Shown here: in pieces, positions 45,943 to 55,695 of the stretch
How positions within the stretch are numbered: position 1 is the stretch's first letter
How the letters are laid out: the number at the start of each line of letters is the position of its first letter
Source of the DNA: Aureliella helgolandensis
GTDB taxonomy: Bacteria; Planctomycetota; Planctomycetia; Pirellulales; Pirellulaceae
NCBI RefSeq assembly: GCF_007752135.1
Contig: NZ_CP036298.1
Location: 2,666,001 to 2,730,000 of the forward strand
Direction of reading: 5' to 3'
Length of the DNA: 64,000 bases
Notes under the pieces: generated by a model
What the model saw: the letters and a program-made list of their open reading frames with translations, nothing else
What the model was told of the DNA's origin: nothing
Database searches by the model: none
Made by a program: the position numbers and the translations under genes

Positions 45943-46662
45943 TCAGCGTTGAAAGGTCCACTGGTCGCAGGCATACTTGTCCGCAGCCAGTTGCTCGACC
46001 AGCGCAACAGGAATCTCGCTGCGTTCGTCGGTGGCTTGCCATTGGGTTTGCAGATTCCGTTGGACATCCTCTGCTGTAGCGTTGAGGTTCGCTACAAAGG
46101 CATGGTGTTCGCGTCCGCCCCGATAATCGGGCTCACGCGGCGGATGCTTGAGGTATTTGGAAATCAGAGATAGATCCATGCCGAGCAAGAGGGTGCCGTG
46201 GTAGAGCAGGTAATTGCGGCGAACCCGCAGGCTATTCCCACTCAGTTTGCGATCACCCAGCACCAAATCGCATGTGCCGCGGAAGGTCAGCTGCGGTTCG
46301 ATGGGCTGCAGGGCCGCCACCAATTGCTCCATCACGAATTGGTGGGCATGGTCAATCATGCGGAGATGCGGACGGGCATTGAGCGAGAGTAGCAGGGAGT
46401 AGAAGAGGCAGCCGGGGGCGGCAACCACGGTACCACCGCCACTGGAGCGTCGCAGGATGGGGACCGCGTCCCGCTCTGCAGCGGAGCGATCGATTTCGCT
46501 GTCGATCTTCCCGCTCCGACCCAGCACGATGAACGTGGTCTGAGCTTGCCAAAACCGCAGCATTTCCGAGGTCCCCGCACCACGCTCGGCCGTCTCCAGC
46601 AGCGCCTCGTCGAGGGCTAGGTCGTGTTGCGGGGTGGGCATCGTTAGGCGGAGCAGCTGCAT
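45943..46662 (-). CDS. Lipoate-protein ligase A family protein
   Basis: 239 residues from ATG 46660-46662; a longer frame starts at 46689. A biotin/lipoyl ligase-type fold is indicated by DLALDEALLETAERG, VLGRSGKIDSEIDR and the conserved ILRRSSGGGTVVAAPGCLFY. FRGTCDLVLGDRKLSGNSLR contains the family's lysine. It transfers lipoyl or octanoyl groups to carrier-domain lysines, or is a relative with changed specificity. It lies 68 bases downstream of efp on the same strand, so the two may be co-transcribed. Confidence 0.88.
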   Translation of the reverse strand: MQLLRLTMPTPQHDLALDEALLETAERGAGTSEMLRFWQAQTTFIVLGRSGKIDSEIDRSAAERDAVPILRRSSGGGTVVAAPGCLFYSLLLSLNARPHLRMIDHAHQFVMEQLVAALQPIEPQLTFRGTCDLVLGDRKLSGNSLRVRRNYLLYHGTLLLGMDLSLISKYLKHPPREPDYRGGREHHAFVANLNATAEDVQRNLQTQWQATDERSEIPVALVEQLAADKYACDQWTFQR

Positions 46663-46730
46663 AGTTGACGCTCTTCGGTTGGGGGCCACTCCTCGCCCGT
46701 CGGGCTGGTTGCCCTTGGGAGAGACCGCGT

Positions 46731-47300
46731 CTAATTGTTGACCCGTTCGGTGTACTCACCGGTTCGCGTGTCAATCTTGATGACATTGCCTTCCTTGATG
46801 AAACCTGGAACGGAAAACTCCGCACCGGTCTCAACTACTGCCGGTTTAGTCACATTGGTTGCCGTGTCTCCCTTGGCTCCAGGCTCGCACTGCGTTACCA
46901 GCAATTCAACATGGATTGGTGGATCCATGGTGATTGGATTGCCATTGAAGAGCGTCATCGAGCACTTCATGCCGTCTTTGAGGTACTTCCAGGCGACGTC
47001 GACTTGCTCGGCGCTCAATTCGTACTGTTCGAAGGTCTCGTCGTGCATGAACACGAAGGTGTCGCCTTGGCGGTAGAGGTACTGGGTCGAAATGTCTTCG
47101 ACGTCGGCAGCTTCCAGCTCATCCCCCCCTTTGTAGGTCCGGTCGAGCGTTGTACCGCGGAGCAGGTTGCGCAGCTTGCATTTGTAGAGTGCATTCCCTT
47201 TTCCCGGCTTTACAAAATTCATTTCGGACATCAAATAGGGCTCGCCGTCGATTTGAACCTTTAAGCCTTTGCGGAAGTCGTTAGTCTTGTAAGTGGCCAC
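46731..47300 (-). CDS. efp: Translation elongation factor P
   Basis: 189 residues, normal length. EF-P rescues ribosomes stalled on polyproline. Three beta-barrel domains are seen, starting with YKTNDFRKGLKVQIDGEPYL. The domain I loop tip is VKPGKGNALY with Lys34, the residue that EpmA/EpmB beta-lysylate in enterobacteria. The C-terminus has GFIKEGNVIKIDTRTGEY, close to the family consensus. epmB is divergent from it, 90 bases away, which supports lysylation in this organism. No epmA lies in the window. Confidence 0.97.
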   Translation of the reverse strand: MATYKTNDFRKGLKVQIDGEPYLMSEMNFVKPGKGNALYKCKLRNLLRGTTLDRTYKGGDELEAADVEDISTQYLYRQGDTFVFMHDETFEQYELSAEQVDVAWKYLKDGMKCSMTLFNGNPITMDPPIHVELLVTQCEPGAKGDTATNVTKPAVVETGAEFSVPGFIKEGNVIKIDTRTGEYTERVNN

Positions 47301-47390
47301 TGCGTATCCTCTTCGGAAATTCTAAATTGAACGGGGTCTGGGGATGTCCGGCCACCATCTTCATTGACAAATCTATCGCAAGGGTACGCC

Positions 47391-48419
47391 GTGAAGGGGA
47401 CGATTTTAGCTACAAACCACCAGTCTGTCGAAGGCACTTGCGGCAACTCCGGCCCAGGGTGGCAAAAGGCGATGAAACAGGCGGTTCGCAACGGATATGC
47501 GTTGTGTGATCAGTTGGGCCTCCCTCACCGCTTCGCGTCGGCGGCGGCCGAGCAGGATTTTCCCGTTTTTGCACCGCTGGAATACATTCGGCGGATGCAG
47601 CCAGGCAATCCCCAAGATCCACTCTTGCTGCAGGTCTTGGGCATGCAGCGGGAGATGGAAGATCAGGGCTCCGGCTTGCTCGATCCGGTGGGGGATGAGG
47701 CGGCGCAGCGGGCTGAGGGAGTTCTGCAGAAATACAAGCGGCGTGTGCTGTTAATTACGACGGGCGCTTGCGCGATTCATTGCCGCTACTGTTTCCGACG
47801 CCACTACCCGTATGAGACCGCCCCCAAAGGGAAGGCGGGATTCTCTCGTTCCTTGGAGTTGATACGCCAGGATGCTGAGCTGGATGAGGTCATTCTCAGT
47901 GGAGGTGATCCGCTGACGTTGGCCGATGAAACACTGGGGTGGCTGGTGGATGAATTGTGCCAAATCCCTCACGTCCGCCGTATTCGACTGCACACACGCC
48001 TGCCGGTGGTCATTCCACAACGCGTTTGCGAGACGCTGTTGGATTGGGTGCGACGCTCCTCGGCCGCGATGTACTTTGTCTTGCACTTCAACCACGCTCA
48101 GGAAATCGATGCTGCCGTCAGCGCCGCTCTGGCTGACCTGCATCGCAGCGGCGCTGTGTTGCTGAATCAATCGGTCTTGCTCCGTGGGGTCAATGATTCG
48201 CTGGAGGCGCAGCGCGATTTATGCCTCGCGCTGGTGGATCGACGCGTGGTCCCCTATTACCTTCACCAATTGGATTTGGTGCAAGGCGCTTTGCACTTTG
48301 CGGTCGAGGATGCGGCGGCTCAGGCATTGGTCGCCAGCCTGCGTAGCGAATTGCCGGGCTATGCCGTGCCGACCTTAGTTCGTGAAATTGCAGGTCAAGC
48401 CAGCAAGACTCCCCTGTAA
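47391..48419 (+). CDS. epmB: EF-P beta-lysylation protein EpmB (radical SAM lysine 2,3-aminomutase type)
   Basis: 342 residues from GTG 47391, which has AAGGG just upstream; a TTG at 47364 extends the frame nine codons. EpmB converts (S)-alpha-lysine to (R)-beta-lysine for attachment to EF-P. The iron-sulfur motif CAIHCRYCFRRHYPYE (CxxxCxxC) lies about 130 residues in, preceded by LEYIRRMQPGNPQDPLLLQV. Other matches are EVILSGGDPLTLAD and HVRRIRLHTRLPVVIPQRV. PLP and lysine-binding residues are expected in the C-terminal half. Its divergence from efp is a common context for this enzyme and argues against catabolic KamA. Confidence 0.9.
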   Translation: MKGTILATNHQSVEGTCGNSGPGWQKAMKQAVRNGYALCDQLGLPHRFASAAAEQDFPVFAPLEYIRRMQPGNPQDPLLLQVLGMQREMEDQGSGLLDPVGDEAAQRAEGVLQKYKRRVLLITTGACAIHCRYCFRRHYPYETAPKGKAGFSRSLELIRQDAELDEVILSGGDPLTLADETLGWLVDELCQIPHVRRIRLHTRLPVVIPQRVCETLLDWVRRSSAAMYFVLHFNHAQEIDAAVSAALADLHRSGAVLLNQSVLLRGVNDSLEAQRDLCLALVDRRVVPYYLHQLDLVQGALHFAVEDAAAQALVASLRSELPGYAVPTLVREIAGQASKTPL

Positions 48420-48472
48420 CGGAAGCCATCGCGGCGGTGGAGCTTGGTTCGGTGCGCTGCCGGTGGAGGGAT

Positions 48473-50005
48473 TTAATCCAGTGCCGCCCGCTGGTCTTGC
48501 TCGAAGAGTTCTGCTGCCAGGAAGAAAGAGCCAGTTCCGTAAACCAGTTCTTGGGGACCTGTGAGCTCTTGCGCCTGCGCCCAGGCGAGCGCCGGCGTTG
48601 GGGCGGTGTGGAGTTGGGCTAAATTCTCTCCCGCCAGCTCAGTCCTGAGCGCTGTTGCGGCGTTTTCCAATTCCTCGATGGGCAGGGCACGCGGATTTCC
48701 CTGGAACGCGGTCAGATGGATGCTCTTGCAAGCGGGCAGCAAGAGCCGCAGTATGCTCCGGAAATCTTTATCCTGACTGGTGGCTAGAACGACGCGAATG
48801 GACCGTTTAGGGAAATGCTCCGCCAACGCCTGCAACCCCGCTGCGATCGAGGCGGGATTGTGGGCCGTGTCGATAATGGAAAGTGGTCGCCAGTTCACTG
48901 TCTCCAAGCGGCCGCGTGGGCGGGAGGTAGCCAGCGCGGCTCGCAGGGGGGCAGCGGGTAGATCCCATCCCAGCTGGCGTAGCAGTCCACATGCCGCTAC
49001 AGCGCCGGCAAGGTTGTCACCCTGATGCCGGCCCAACAATTGGGTCTGCCAGCGAGTGCCGTTGAGTCCACTCAAGGGGGGCTGTTCAGCCAGGAATTCC
49101 ATGACGGCATGAGGTGCGTTGGAGGGAGCCGCGTGAGCTGGGGAGCAGGGAACACGTTCCCATTGCAATGAAAAATCTCGCTCCAATTGGTATAGCGGCG
49201 CCTGGCATTCGGCAGCCTGTTCAGCGATGCGGGCGCGCGCCTCGGGATGGCGGGCCGTGCATATCACAGGCACGTGGGGCTTGATGATGCCAGCTTTTTC
49301 CCCCGCGATCTCGCGGATCGTGTTGCCTAGCTGTGCTTGGTGATCCAAGCTAATGGAAGTGATGATGGACAACAGGGGAGTGCAGACATTGGTGCTATCG
49401 AGCCGACCGCCCAAACCGACTTCCAGCACGGCGCAGTCCACCTTGCTTTGCGAAAAATGCAGCAAGGCCATGGCGGTGGTCAACTCAAAGAAGGTCGGCA
49501 GCCCGCAACCGCTGCGCTCTAGGGTTTCGCCGGCCAGCCGAACCTGATCGGTCAGCTGGATCGTATCGGCGGGAGTGCAGGGACGAGCTTGGACCTGTAT
49601 GCGCTCTTCGAGATGAAGGAGGTGAGGGGAGGAGTAGAGTCCGACCCGCCGGCCACAGCCGCGGAGTCCATCGGCCAGGAGCGTGGCTGTAGTGCCTTTC
49701 CCCTTGGTGCCAGCGACATGGATAATGGGGAAGTCCCGCTGAGGCGCGTCCAACAACTCCAGGAGTTGCCGCATTCTATCCAAGCGGAAATTGCCCTGGT
49801 TGTACGGAGTATGCCCGATTTTTTCATAGTTAATCCGGCCATAGAGGTAGTCTTGGGCAGCGACGTACTCTTGCGTTGCGCGATCGTTGGGGGGCGTTGG
49901 GGAGATAGGGGTAGACTTCTTGGTAGAATCTGGCGCTACATCGTGCGGCATCAGCTCAAGCTCTGTAGAGGACCTCAGCCGAGTACCGGATGATTCGTTG
50001 CTCAT
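48473..50005 (-). CDS. folC: Bifunctional folylpolyglutamate synthase/dihydrofolate synthase
   Basis: 510 residues from ATG 50003-50005; GTG 50017 is four codons longer. It adds glutamate to dihydropteroate and to folates. The Mur-ligase P-loop is HVAGTKGKGTTATLLADGL, followed by GLYSSPHLLHLEERIQ. Later motifs are VDCAVLEVGLGGRLDSTNV, ISLDHQAQLGNTIREIAGEK and SIIDTAHNPASI. The ~55 residues ahead of the conserved DYLYGRINYEK start are polar and probably disordered. It lies tail to tail with epmB. folP, an earlier step in the same pathway, lies at 22078-22956. Confidence 0.95.
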   Translation of the reverse strand: MSNESSGTRLRSSTELELMPHDVAPDSTKKSTPISPTPPNDRATQEYVAAQDYLYGRINYEKIGHTPYNQGNFRLDRMRQLLELLDAPQRDFPIIHVAGTKGKGTTATLLADGLRGCGRRVGLYSSPHLLHLEERIQVQARPCTPADTIQLTDQVRLAGETLERSGCGLPTFFELTTAMALLHFSQSKVDCAVLEVGLGGRLDSTNVCTPLLSIITSISLDHQAQLGNTIREIAGEKAGIIKPHVPVICTARHPEARARIAEQAAECQAPLYQLERDFSLQWERVPCSPAHAAPSNAPHAVMEFLAEQPPLSGLNGTRWQTQLLGRHQGDNLAGAVAACGLLRQLGWDLPAAPLRAALATSRPRGRLETVNWRPLSIIDTAHNPASIAAGLQALAEHFPKRSIRVVLATSQDKDFRSILRLLLPACKSIHLTAFQGNPRALPIEELENAATALRTELAGENLAQLHTAPTPALAWAQAQELTGPQELVYGTGSFFLAAELFEQDQRAALD

Positions 50006-50593
50006 ACCCTCTCGCACTGCTGGCCGCCATTTTCAGACATTCGGCGCAATCTGGCAAGCATCACCCCATGAACTCTGAGGGGAATGGGGCGATGGGACCG
50101 TTTGCGATTCCCTGCGAAGGGGCCTGGGGTTGCTTGGTGGTCTCGCCGCTTGCAATGGGAAATCCATTTTTTGTTTCATAAATCGAACTTCAGAAATCTG
50201 AGATGCGTAGGTTGTAGGTATCGCGCGGTAGACAGAGTGACCAGTACCTGGTGTGGGAAGTCCTGCCGGAGTGGTAGGGGAAAGAGGTCTGGGCACCCCG
50301 TTTCTCGCTCGCTGCATGGTTGGCTCAAAGCCTGGTGGTCCAGACCGGTTTTAGCGAACAGAACAGTGAATCTCGTTAGTTTTTGATTTTTTGGCGAGGT
50401 TCTACGCGCCGCTCGCTCCCCATTCGCGCCCATCGCGATTAAGCTGTGTCGCACATACTTTGTCATTATCATCCCATATTGTGACCTTTGTTCCCGTCGT
50501 CGCGAACTGCATTGTTTTCGAATGCTTGTCGAGCGGCAGGATCGGAAATTTGGGTCGCGGAAGCCATCGGAACTTCTAGGATTTGACTCCCTT
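50006..50593. other. Intergenic region between folC and the ABC operon
   Basis: 588 bases between divergent genes, expected to hold both promoters. An in-frame extension of the ABC gene to 50522 is possible. Minus-strand frames here are short and overlap the ABC gene. I did not identify a clear promoter, operator or riboswitch. Confidence 0.35.
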
Positions 50594-51517
50594 ATGAGTG
50601 CCTCTGCTGCTGTAGAAACCGAAACCTCTGCAACTCCACCCGTTGATACGGATGTGGTGATTGAAACTCGGAATTTGGGCAAGATTTACCGCGACTTCTG
50701 GGGGCGGAAGAAGGTCTCCGCCTTGAAGGCGTTGGATATCGAAGTCAAAAAGGGGGAGATCTTCGGTCTGTTGGGGCCGAACGGTTCCGGCAAGTCGACC
50801 ACCATCAAGCTGATTCAGGGCTTGCTGTTCCCCACCTCTGGCCGGGCGTTTGTGTTTGGCAAAGATGCGCGGGACGTCACGAAGAACGAACGCATCGGAT
50901 ACTTGCCGGAAGAATCGTACCTGTACAAGTTTCTCAATGCTGAAGAGACGCTCGATTTCTACGGTCGTCTGTTTGACATGCCCGCCGAGTTGCGCCGCGA
51001 GCGATCGGACCAGCTGATCAAAATGGTGGGGCTGCATCAAGCTCGCCGTCGGCAATTGCGTGAATATTCCAAGGGGATGACGCGTCGGATCGGCTTAGCT
51101 CAGGCATTGATCAACGAACCTGATCTGCTGATTTTGGACGAGCCAACGACCGGCATGGACCCCATCGGTAGTCGCGAGATGAAGGATTTGATCATCCGAC
51201 TCCGCGATGCTGGCAAAACCATTTTGCTGTGCTCGCACCAATTGGCCGACGTCCAAGACGTCTGCGATCGGGTAGCGATTCTGCACCAAGGCGAATTGCG
51301 GGAGCTGGGACGCGTGGACAGTCTGCTCAAAGTGCGCGACGTGACCGAGGTGCATGCCACCGGGTTGTCTGACGCTTCCAAGCAGAAGATTGCTGACTTG
51401 ATTCGTAGCGAAGGGGGCGAGGTTGTTTCGCTCGATAATCCGACCACTACGATGGAAGAACTATTCTTGGACATCGTGCAAGATAACCGTCCCGGCGGCC
51501 GTCCAGCCTCCCCTTGA
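50594..51517 (+). CDS. ABC transporter ATP-binding protein
   Basis: 307 residues from ATG 50594; ATG 50522 would add 24 residues. Walker A is [19 protein letters not shown], the signature is [18 protein letters not shown], Walker B is [13 protein letters not shown], and the switch histidine lies in [10 protein letters not shown]. This is the ATPase of an ABC-2-type exporter (antibiotic or lipid exporter class). A C-terminal regulatory-type domain follows from about residue 220. The permease gene begins 60 bases later on the same strand, so it is the partner. Confidence 0.94.
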   Translation: MSASAAVETETSATPPVDTDVVIETRNLGKIYRDFWGRKKVSALKALDIEVKKGEIFGLLGPNGSGKSTTIKLIQGLLFPTSGRAFVFGKDARDVTKNERIGYLPEESYLYKFLNAEETLDFYGRLFDMPAELRRERSDQLIKMVGLHQARRRQLREYSKGMTRRIGLAQALINEPDLLILDEPTTGMDPIGSREMKDLIIRLRDAGKTILLCSHQLADVQDVCDRVAILHQGELRELGRVDSLLKVRDVTEVHATGLSDASKQKIADLIRSEGGEVVSLDNPTTTMEELFLDIVQDNRPGGRPASP

Positions 51518-51577
51518 GTTGGTAGAGTCTAGCACCTACTTTTTCATCCTCTTTCCTCCAAATCCCATCGCCTTTCC

Positions 51578-53392
51578 ATGCGAATCGAAAAAGACCAAAT
51601 GTGGGGCTACTTTGAGTGGCTCTTCTTGCATTTCGGGCTGCTCCAGGGAGTGCTGGTTGCCGTTGCTTTGGCAGCCCTTGGCTTCATCGCTTGCTACCTT
51701 GTCTCCATGGCCCGCTACGGACCCGGCGAAGCGTTTTACAACGTGACTCGGGTCATCTATGAGTTGTTGGCCCGCGACTTGCCTGGAACTAGCCTGCGTC
51801 GCATCTATGCACTGGGGCGGCTTGCGTTCCAGGAGGCCATTCGCCGCCGTGTCATCGTTGTGATGGCTGTGTTTGTGGTCGGCTTGCTGTTTGCCGGGTG
51901 GTTTCTGGATACCAACGCCGACGACGTGGGGCAGTTGTACATCAGCTTTGTGATGACCGGTACGAGCTACCTTGTGCTGTTGCTGGGATTGTTCCTGAGC
52001 TGCTTTAGTCTGCCAACGGACATCAAGTCAAAGACGATTCAAACGATCGCGACCAAGCCGGTACGCTGTACGGAAATCATCCTGGGGCGAATCTTCGGCT
52101 TTGCCGCCGTCGGCACGGTGCTGTTGCTTGGGATGGGAGTCTTGAGTTACGTGTTTGTTGTACGGGGAATACAACACGCTCACGAAATCGAGGAGCTCGC
52201 CGAAGGCGGATTGACGGGGACCACGACTTACGACGGTCGTCACGCGCATACCTTTGAAATGGTGCGCAACGAGGATGGAAGCTTGGTGGGAACCACCGAT
52301 GAGCAGAAGGGGCATCGCCATGTTGTCACTGCTCGCGAAGTCAACGGGGAAATGCAATACACCGTTGGGCCGCCGGAGGGCTTGCTGAATGCTCGGATTC
52401 CCGTCTTCGGATCGCTGTCCTTTGCCGACCGTAGCGGAAACCCAGTGCGGACGGGATTGAACGTCGGCTATGAATCGGAATACCAGTCTTACATCGAGGG
52501 GAATTCCCTGATGTCGGCGACTTGGCGATTCCGTGGCGTCACCCCGTCGCGTTTCAACGGCGGAGATACCTTGCCCATCGAGCTGAGTCTCAAAGCGTTT
52601 CGAACGTTCAAGGGCGATATCGTTACTGGGGTTCAGGGTGAAGTCATCCTGAAGCATCCCGATGGACGAGTCGAAAGCGAACGCCGCCCCTTCATCGTTC
52701 GTGAATTCGCACTCGACCGAATTGAGTTGCCACGCAAAATGTCGGGATCTCGCGATAGTGTACCGACCGAAGTTGACATCTTCGATGATTTGGTAGACGA
52801 GAATGGAGAGCTGGATGTGGTGATTCGCTGCCGAGACCCTGGACAATATTTTGGGATGGCGGCGCCCGACTTGTACCTCCGAGCCGGCGACAGCACCTTT
52901 GGCTGGAATATGTTCAAGGGCTTCCTCGGTATCTGGATGCAGATGCTGCTGATCATTTGCCTAGGAGTGATGTTTAGCACATTCCTAAGTGGTCCGGTGG
53001 CCATGGTGGCCACGATGACCTGTCTGGTGTTGGGCTTCTTCGGAGGCTTGTCGCTGGACGTCGCCAGCGGGACGATTCCGGGCGGTGGCCCGATCGAGTC
53101 GCTCATTCGGATCCCGCTGCAAACGGGAGCCATGGTCGAGCTGGATTTAGGAAACAAGCCGCTTGAGACCACCATTCAGCTGGCTGACCAGGGAATCATG
53201 TACACGATGTTTTCTGTCTTCAAAGCGATTCCAAGTTTTGGACAATTCAACACGTCAGAGTATGTAGCTTACGGATTTAATATCTTCGGCGGCCTCGTGG
53301 CACGCCACTTAACGATGACGTTTGCCTACTTTGTCTTGACCAGCACTATTGCTTACTTCTTCCTCAAGACGCGGGAGATCGCGGCAGCATGA
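51578..53392 (+). CDS. ABC-2-type permease with a large extracytoplasmic domain
   Basis: 604 residues. Membrane segments are seen near 17-44, 91-110, 121-144 and 172-195, then after a ~250-residue soluble part more near 455-505 and at the C-terminus. SFSLPTDIKSK-type sequence (CFSLPTDIKSKTIQTIATK) after the third segment matches ABC-2 permeases. The soluble part begins with a His-rich stretch: His200, His202, His222, His224, His246 and His248 (RHAHTF and GHRHVV), which might bind metal. It follows its ATPase and overlaps the next gene by four bases (ATGA), so the three genes form an operon. Confidence 0.9.
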   Translation: MRIEKDQMWGYFEWLFLHFGLLQGVLVAVALAALGFIACYLVSMARYGPGEAFYNVTRVIYELLARDLPGTSLRRIYALGRLAFQEAIRRRVIVVMAVFVVGLLFAGWFLDTNADDVGQLYISFVMTGTSYLVLLLGLFLSCFSLPTDIKSKTIQTIATKPVRCTEIILGRIFGFAAVGTVLLLGMGVLSYVFVVRGIQHAHEIEELAEGGLTGTTTYDGRHAHTFEMVRNEDGSLVGTTDEQKGHRHVVTAREVNGEMQYTVGPPEGLLNARIPVFGSLSFADRSGNPVRTGLNVGYESEYQSYIEGNSLMSATWRFRGVTPSRFNGGDTLPIELSLKAFRTFKGDIVTGVQGEVILKHPDGRVESERRPFIVREFALDRIELPRKMSGSRDSVPTEVDIFDDLVDENGELDVVIRCRDPGQYFGMAAPDLYLRAGDSTFGWNMFKGFLGIWMQMLLIICLGVMFSTFLSGPVAMVATMTCLVLGFFGGLSLDVASGTIPGGGPIESLIRIPLQTGAMVELDLGNKPLETTIQLADQGIMYTMFSVFKAIPSFGQFNTSEYVAYGFNIFGGLVARHLTMTFAYFVLTSTIAYFFLKTREIAAA

Positions 53393-55362
53393 ATATTGTA
53401 GTCCTCAGACGCCGACTATTTTACATCGGTGCCATCGTCCTACTGCTCATTCCGCTCTACTTCCTCGGAAGCCCTTCCATTCGAAATTTGGATGGCTCGG
53501 TCAAGGCGGCTGGGGGAACCTTAGCCCAAGTGCGCACGGCCTACGATCTGGGCCAAGGTGACCTGGGGGAAATTGATCCCGCTAGTGAATCGATGCGGTT
53601 GGCCACGCTGGGATTGCGAGGTGTCGCGGCTACCATTTTGTGGCAGAAGGCAGAATACTACAAAAAGGAGCAGTATTGGGATCGCCTCTCAGCGACCCTC
53701 AATCAGATTGCCATCCTGCAACCTCACTTTGTCAAAGTGTGGGAGTTTCAATCGCACAATTTGTCCTACAACGTGTCGGCCGAGTTTGACGACTATCGCC
53801 AACGCTATCAGTGGGTCAAACGCGGTATGGACTACCTGGTCAAGGGATCGAAGTTCAATAAGAAACGGACGGAGATGCCGTATGAGTTGGGATGGTTTTT
53901 TGGCAACAAGTTTGGGGTTGCCGATGAACGCAAGCAATTCCGTGAACTGTACCGCGAAGACAAGAATTTCCACGAAGAAATGCAAGCGCGTTCTGGTATG
54001 GACTTGCGCCAACCCGCCGGGCTGGGACCCGATCGTCTGCCCGACAATTGGTTGAGTGGCCGACTGTGGTACGAGCATGCCTATGACATGGTAGCCGAGG
54101 GCTCGAAGCCCGCTAAGAGCGTCATGATGTTCTACCGCATGGGCCCGCAATGGCTGATGAAGTATTCCGAAGGAATACAGGCTGAAGGCATTTTGGACAT
54201 TCCCGCACGGCAGGCTTGGAAGCGAGCGGGAGAAGGCTGGGCTGAGTTTGGCGAGCGACAGATCCAAACTTCGTTCGGGGATACCATTTACCTGCGTGAA
54301 TTGGCGCGAGCGAATGAAGAATACCTGAACGAGAAGGCTTCCTTCGAAGAGTATTGCGGCCAAACCTATCAAGACATGCTGGAACAGGAGATGGCAACGC
54401 TCACCAGTGAGCAGATCGCTGCGTGGGAAAAGCTAGACATCGATCGAACCTTCAACGAGGTTTTGATGGCCGAAGACGTCAAGAAGCAATTGAATTTCCC
54501 ACCCCAAAGCGTGGTCAAAAAGCTTCCCGCCTCCCAGCGGTTGGAAGCGACCGAGCGGGCCAATCGTCTAGTCGCAGCCAAGGAAAAAATCTCGCACGTC
54601 GAGATCTATCGCAACCAAATCAATTACGCCTATTGGGAGGCTCGTTGCATTGCCGAGCAGGAGGATGCTGCGATCCTTGCCCGGACGAGTATGTACGAAG
54701 CCGATCAGATGCTTGACAAGGGAGAGCTCGACGGGGCTCTTGAGAAGTATGAGATCGCTTGGGCCAACTGGGCGGAACTCTTCAATGCTCACCCGGCCAT
54801 GATGATTGACGACGCAGCCGACGCGGTGCTGGAATCAATTGAAAGCTATCGTAAGTTGCTTGACCAAACCGAGCTGCCCGACGATTTCGCACTGCGTGAC
54901 TTCCTGGAATTCCGCCGTCGATACGATGAGCAGCTGACGGATCCTGCCATGATGGGAGTCATCTCTGCTTGGCCCGCTAGGTTCCCCAATCGCAACTTCC
55001 TCACGGAGATGCTGTTGAAAACAGATGCCCTGAGTGCGGACGACGCCCCGGCCGAGCTGCCGACGATCAACCTCCAGTCGCCCGAAGTGGGACAGCCACC
55101 CGTCCCTGCACCGGCTGCTTCCCCTACTTCCGAAGCGAGTGAGCCCTTAGTGCAACCTGCCGCAGAGTCCCCACCAGTGGCGACTCCCGAGAATGCTGCA
55201 ACGCCAGAGGCCGGTTCGGAAGCTGAGAGTACCTCCGCCCCTGGGGCTGCAGCGTCCGAAGGGCCACCTGCGGAATCGCGTAAGGAAGCCCCCTCTGCGG
55301 TGAGCACGCTCGAAATTGCGGCCCCCGACCAAGGCCAAGCGCCCAGCCCCAAGTTGCCTTGA
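53389..55362 (+). CDS. Membrane-anchored protein of unknown function in the ABC operon
   Basis: 657 residues. One membrane segment lies at about 10-28 (LFYIGAIVLLLIPLYFLGS). The middle ~500 residues are helical and acidic-basic mixed, rich in Trp and Tyr (AATILWQKAEYYKKEQYWDR; YNVSAEFDDYRQRYQWVKRG), suggesting tetratricopeptide-like repeats. The last ~95 residues are a Pro/Ala/Glu/Ser-rich tail. Its ATG overlaps the TGA of the permease, so it is translationally coupled and probably is an accessory subunit facing outside the cytoplasm. I recognise no named family. Confidence 0.83.
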   Translation: MNIVVLRRRLFYIGAIVLLLIPLYFLGSPSIRNLDGSVKAAGGTLAQVRTAYDLGQGDLGEIDPASESMRLATLGLRGVAATILWQKAEYYKKEQYWDRLSATLNQIAILQPHFVKVWEFQSHNLSYNVSAEFDDYRQRYQWVKRGMDYLVKGSKFNKKRTEMPYELGWFFGNKFGVADERKQFRELYREDKNFHEEMQARSGMDLRQPAGLGPDRLPDNWLSGRLWYEHAYDMVAEGSKPAKSVMMFYRMGPQWLMKYSEGIQAEGILDIPARQAWKRAGEGWAEFGERQIQTSFGDTIYLRELARANEEYLNEKASFEEYCGQTYQDMLEQEMATLTSEQIAAWEKLDIDRTFNEVLMAEDVKKQLNFPPQSVVKKLPASQRLEATERANRLVAAKEKISHVEIYRNQINYAYWEARCIAEQEDAAILARTSMYEADQMLDKGELDGALEKYEIAWANWAELFNAHPAMMIDDAADAVLESIESYRKLLDQTELPDDFALRDFLEFRRRYDEQLTDPAMMGVISAWPARFPNRNFLTEMLLKTDALSADDAPAELPTINLQSPEVGQPPVPAPAASPTSEASEPLVQPAAESPPVATPENAATPEAGSEAESTSAPGAAASEGPPAESRKEAPSAVSTLEIAAPDQGQAPSPKLP

Positions 55363-55695
55363 GCGGGGTTCACACAACCCGATCAAGTTGAACCCGTTCG
55401 TTTCCTAGTCATCGCTCCGCTCCAGCCAGCAACGCCGCTACGCCCCATTGGGATGTGGGGGCTGCAGCGAAAACAACGCATTTGACTATAAACGGGCTGC
55501 TAAAGCGTTCCTTTTCGAGTCCGAATGGATTTGAAGTGTTGCGAACTCGCGTTGCAGGCTTCACAATTAAAGGGATTCTCTGGGAAGGAGAACGGTTGGC
55601 ATTTTTGTTGAGCACCGGTCCCTGGGAATCTTACAACGCTACGGCTACGGGTTTTGCAAGATTTACAGCTGAGTAGTGCTGGAGTGAATGCATTG
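55363..55695. other. Intergenic region before the DUF1559 gene
   Basis: 333 bases. Contains the promoter region of the DUF1559 gene; a frame extending to 55654 uses a TTG and GTG starts. No repeat or hairpin of note. Confidence 0.35.
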
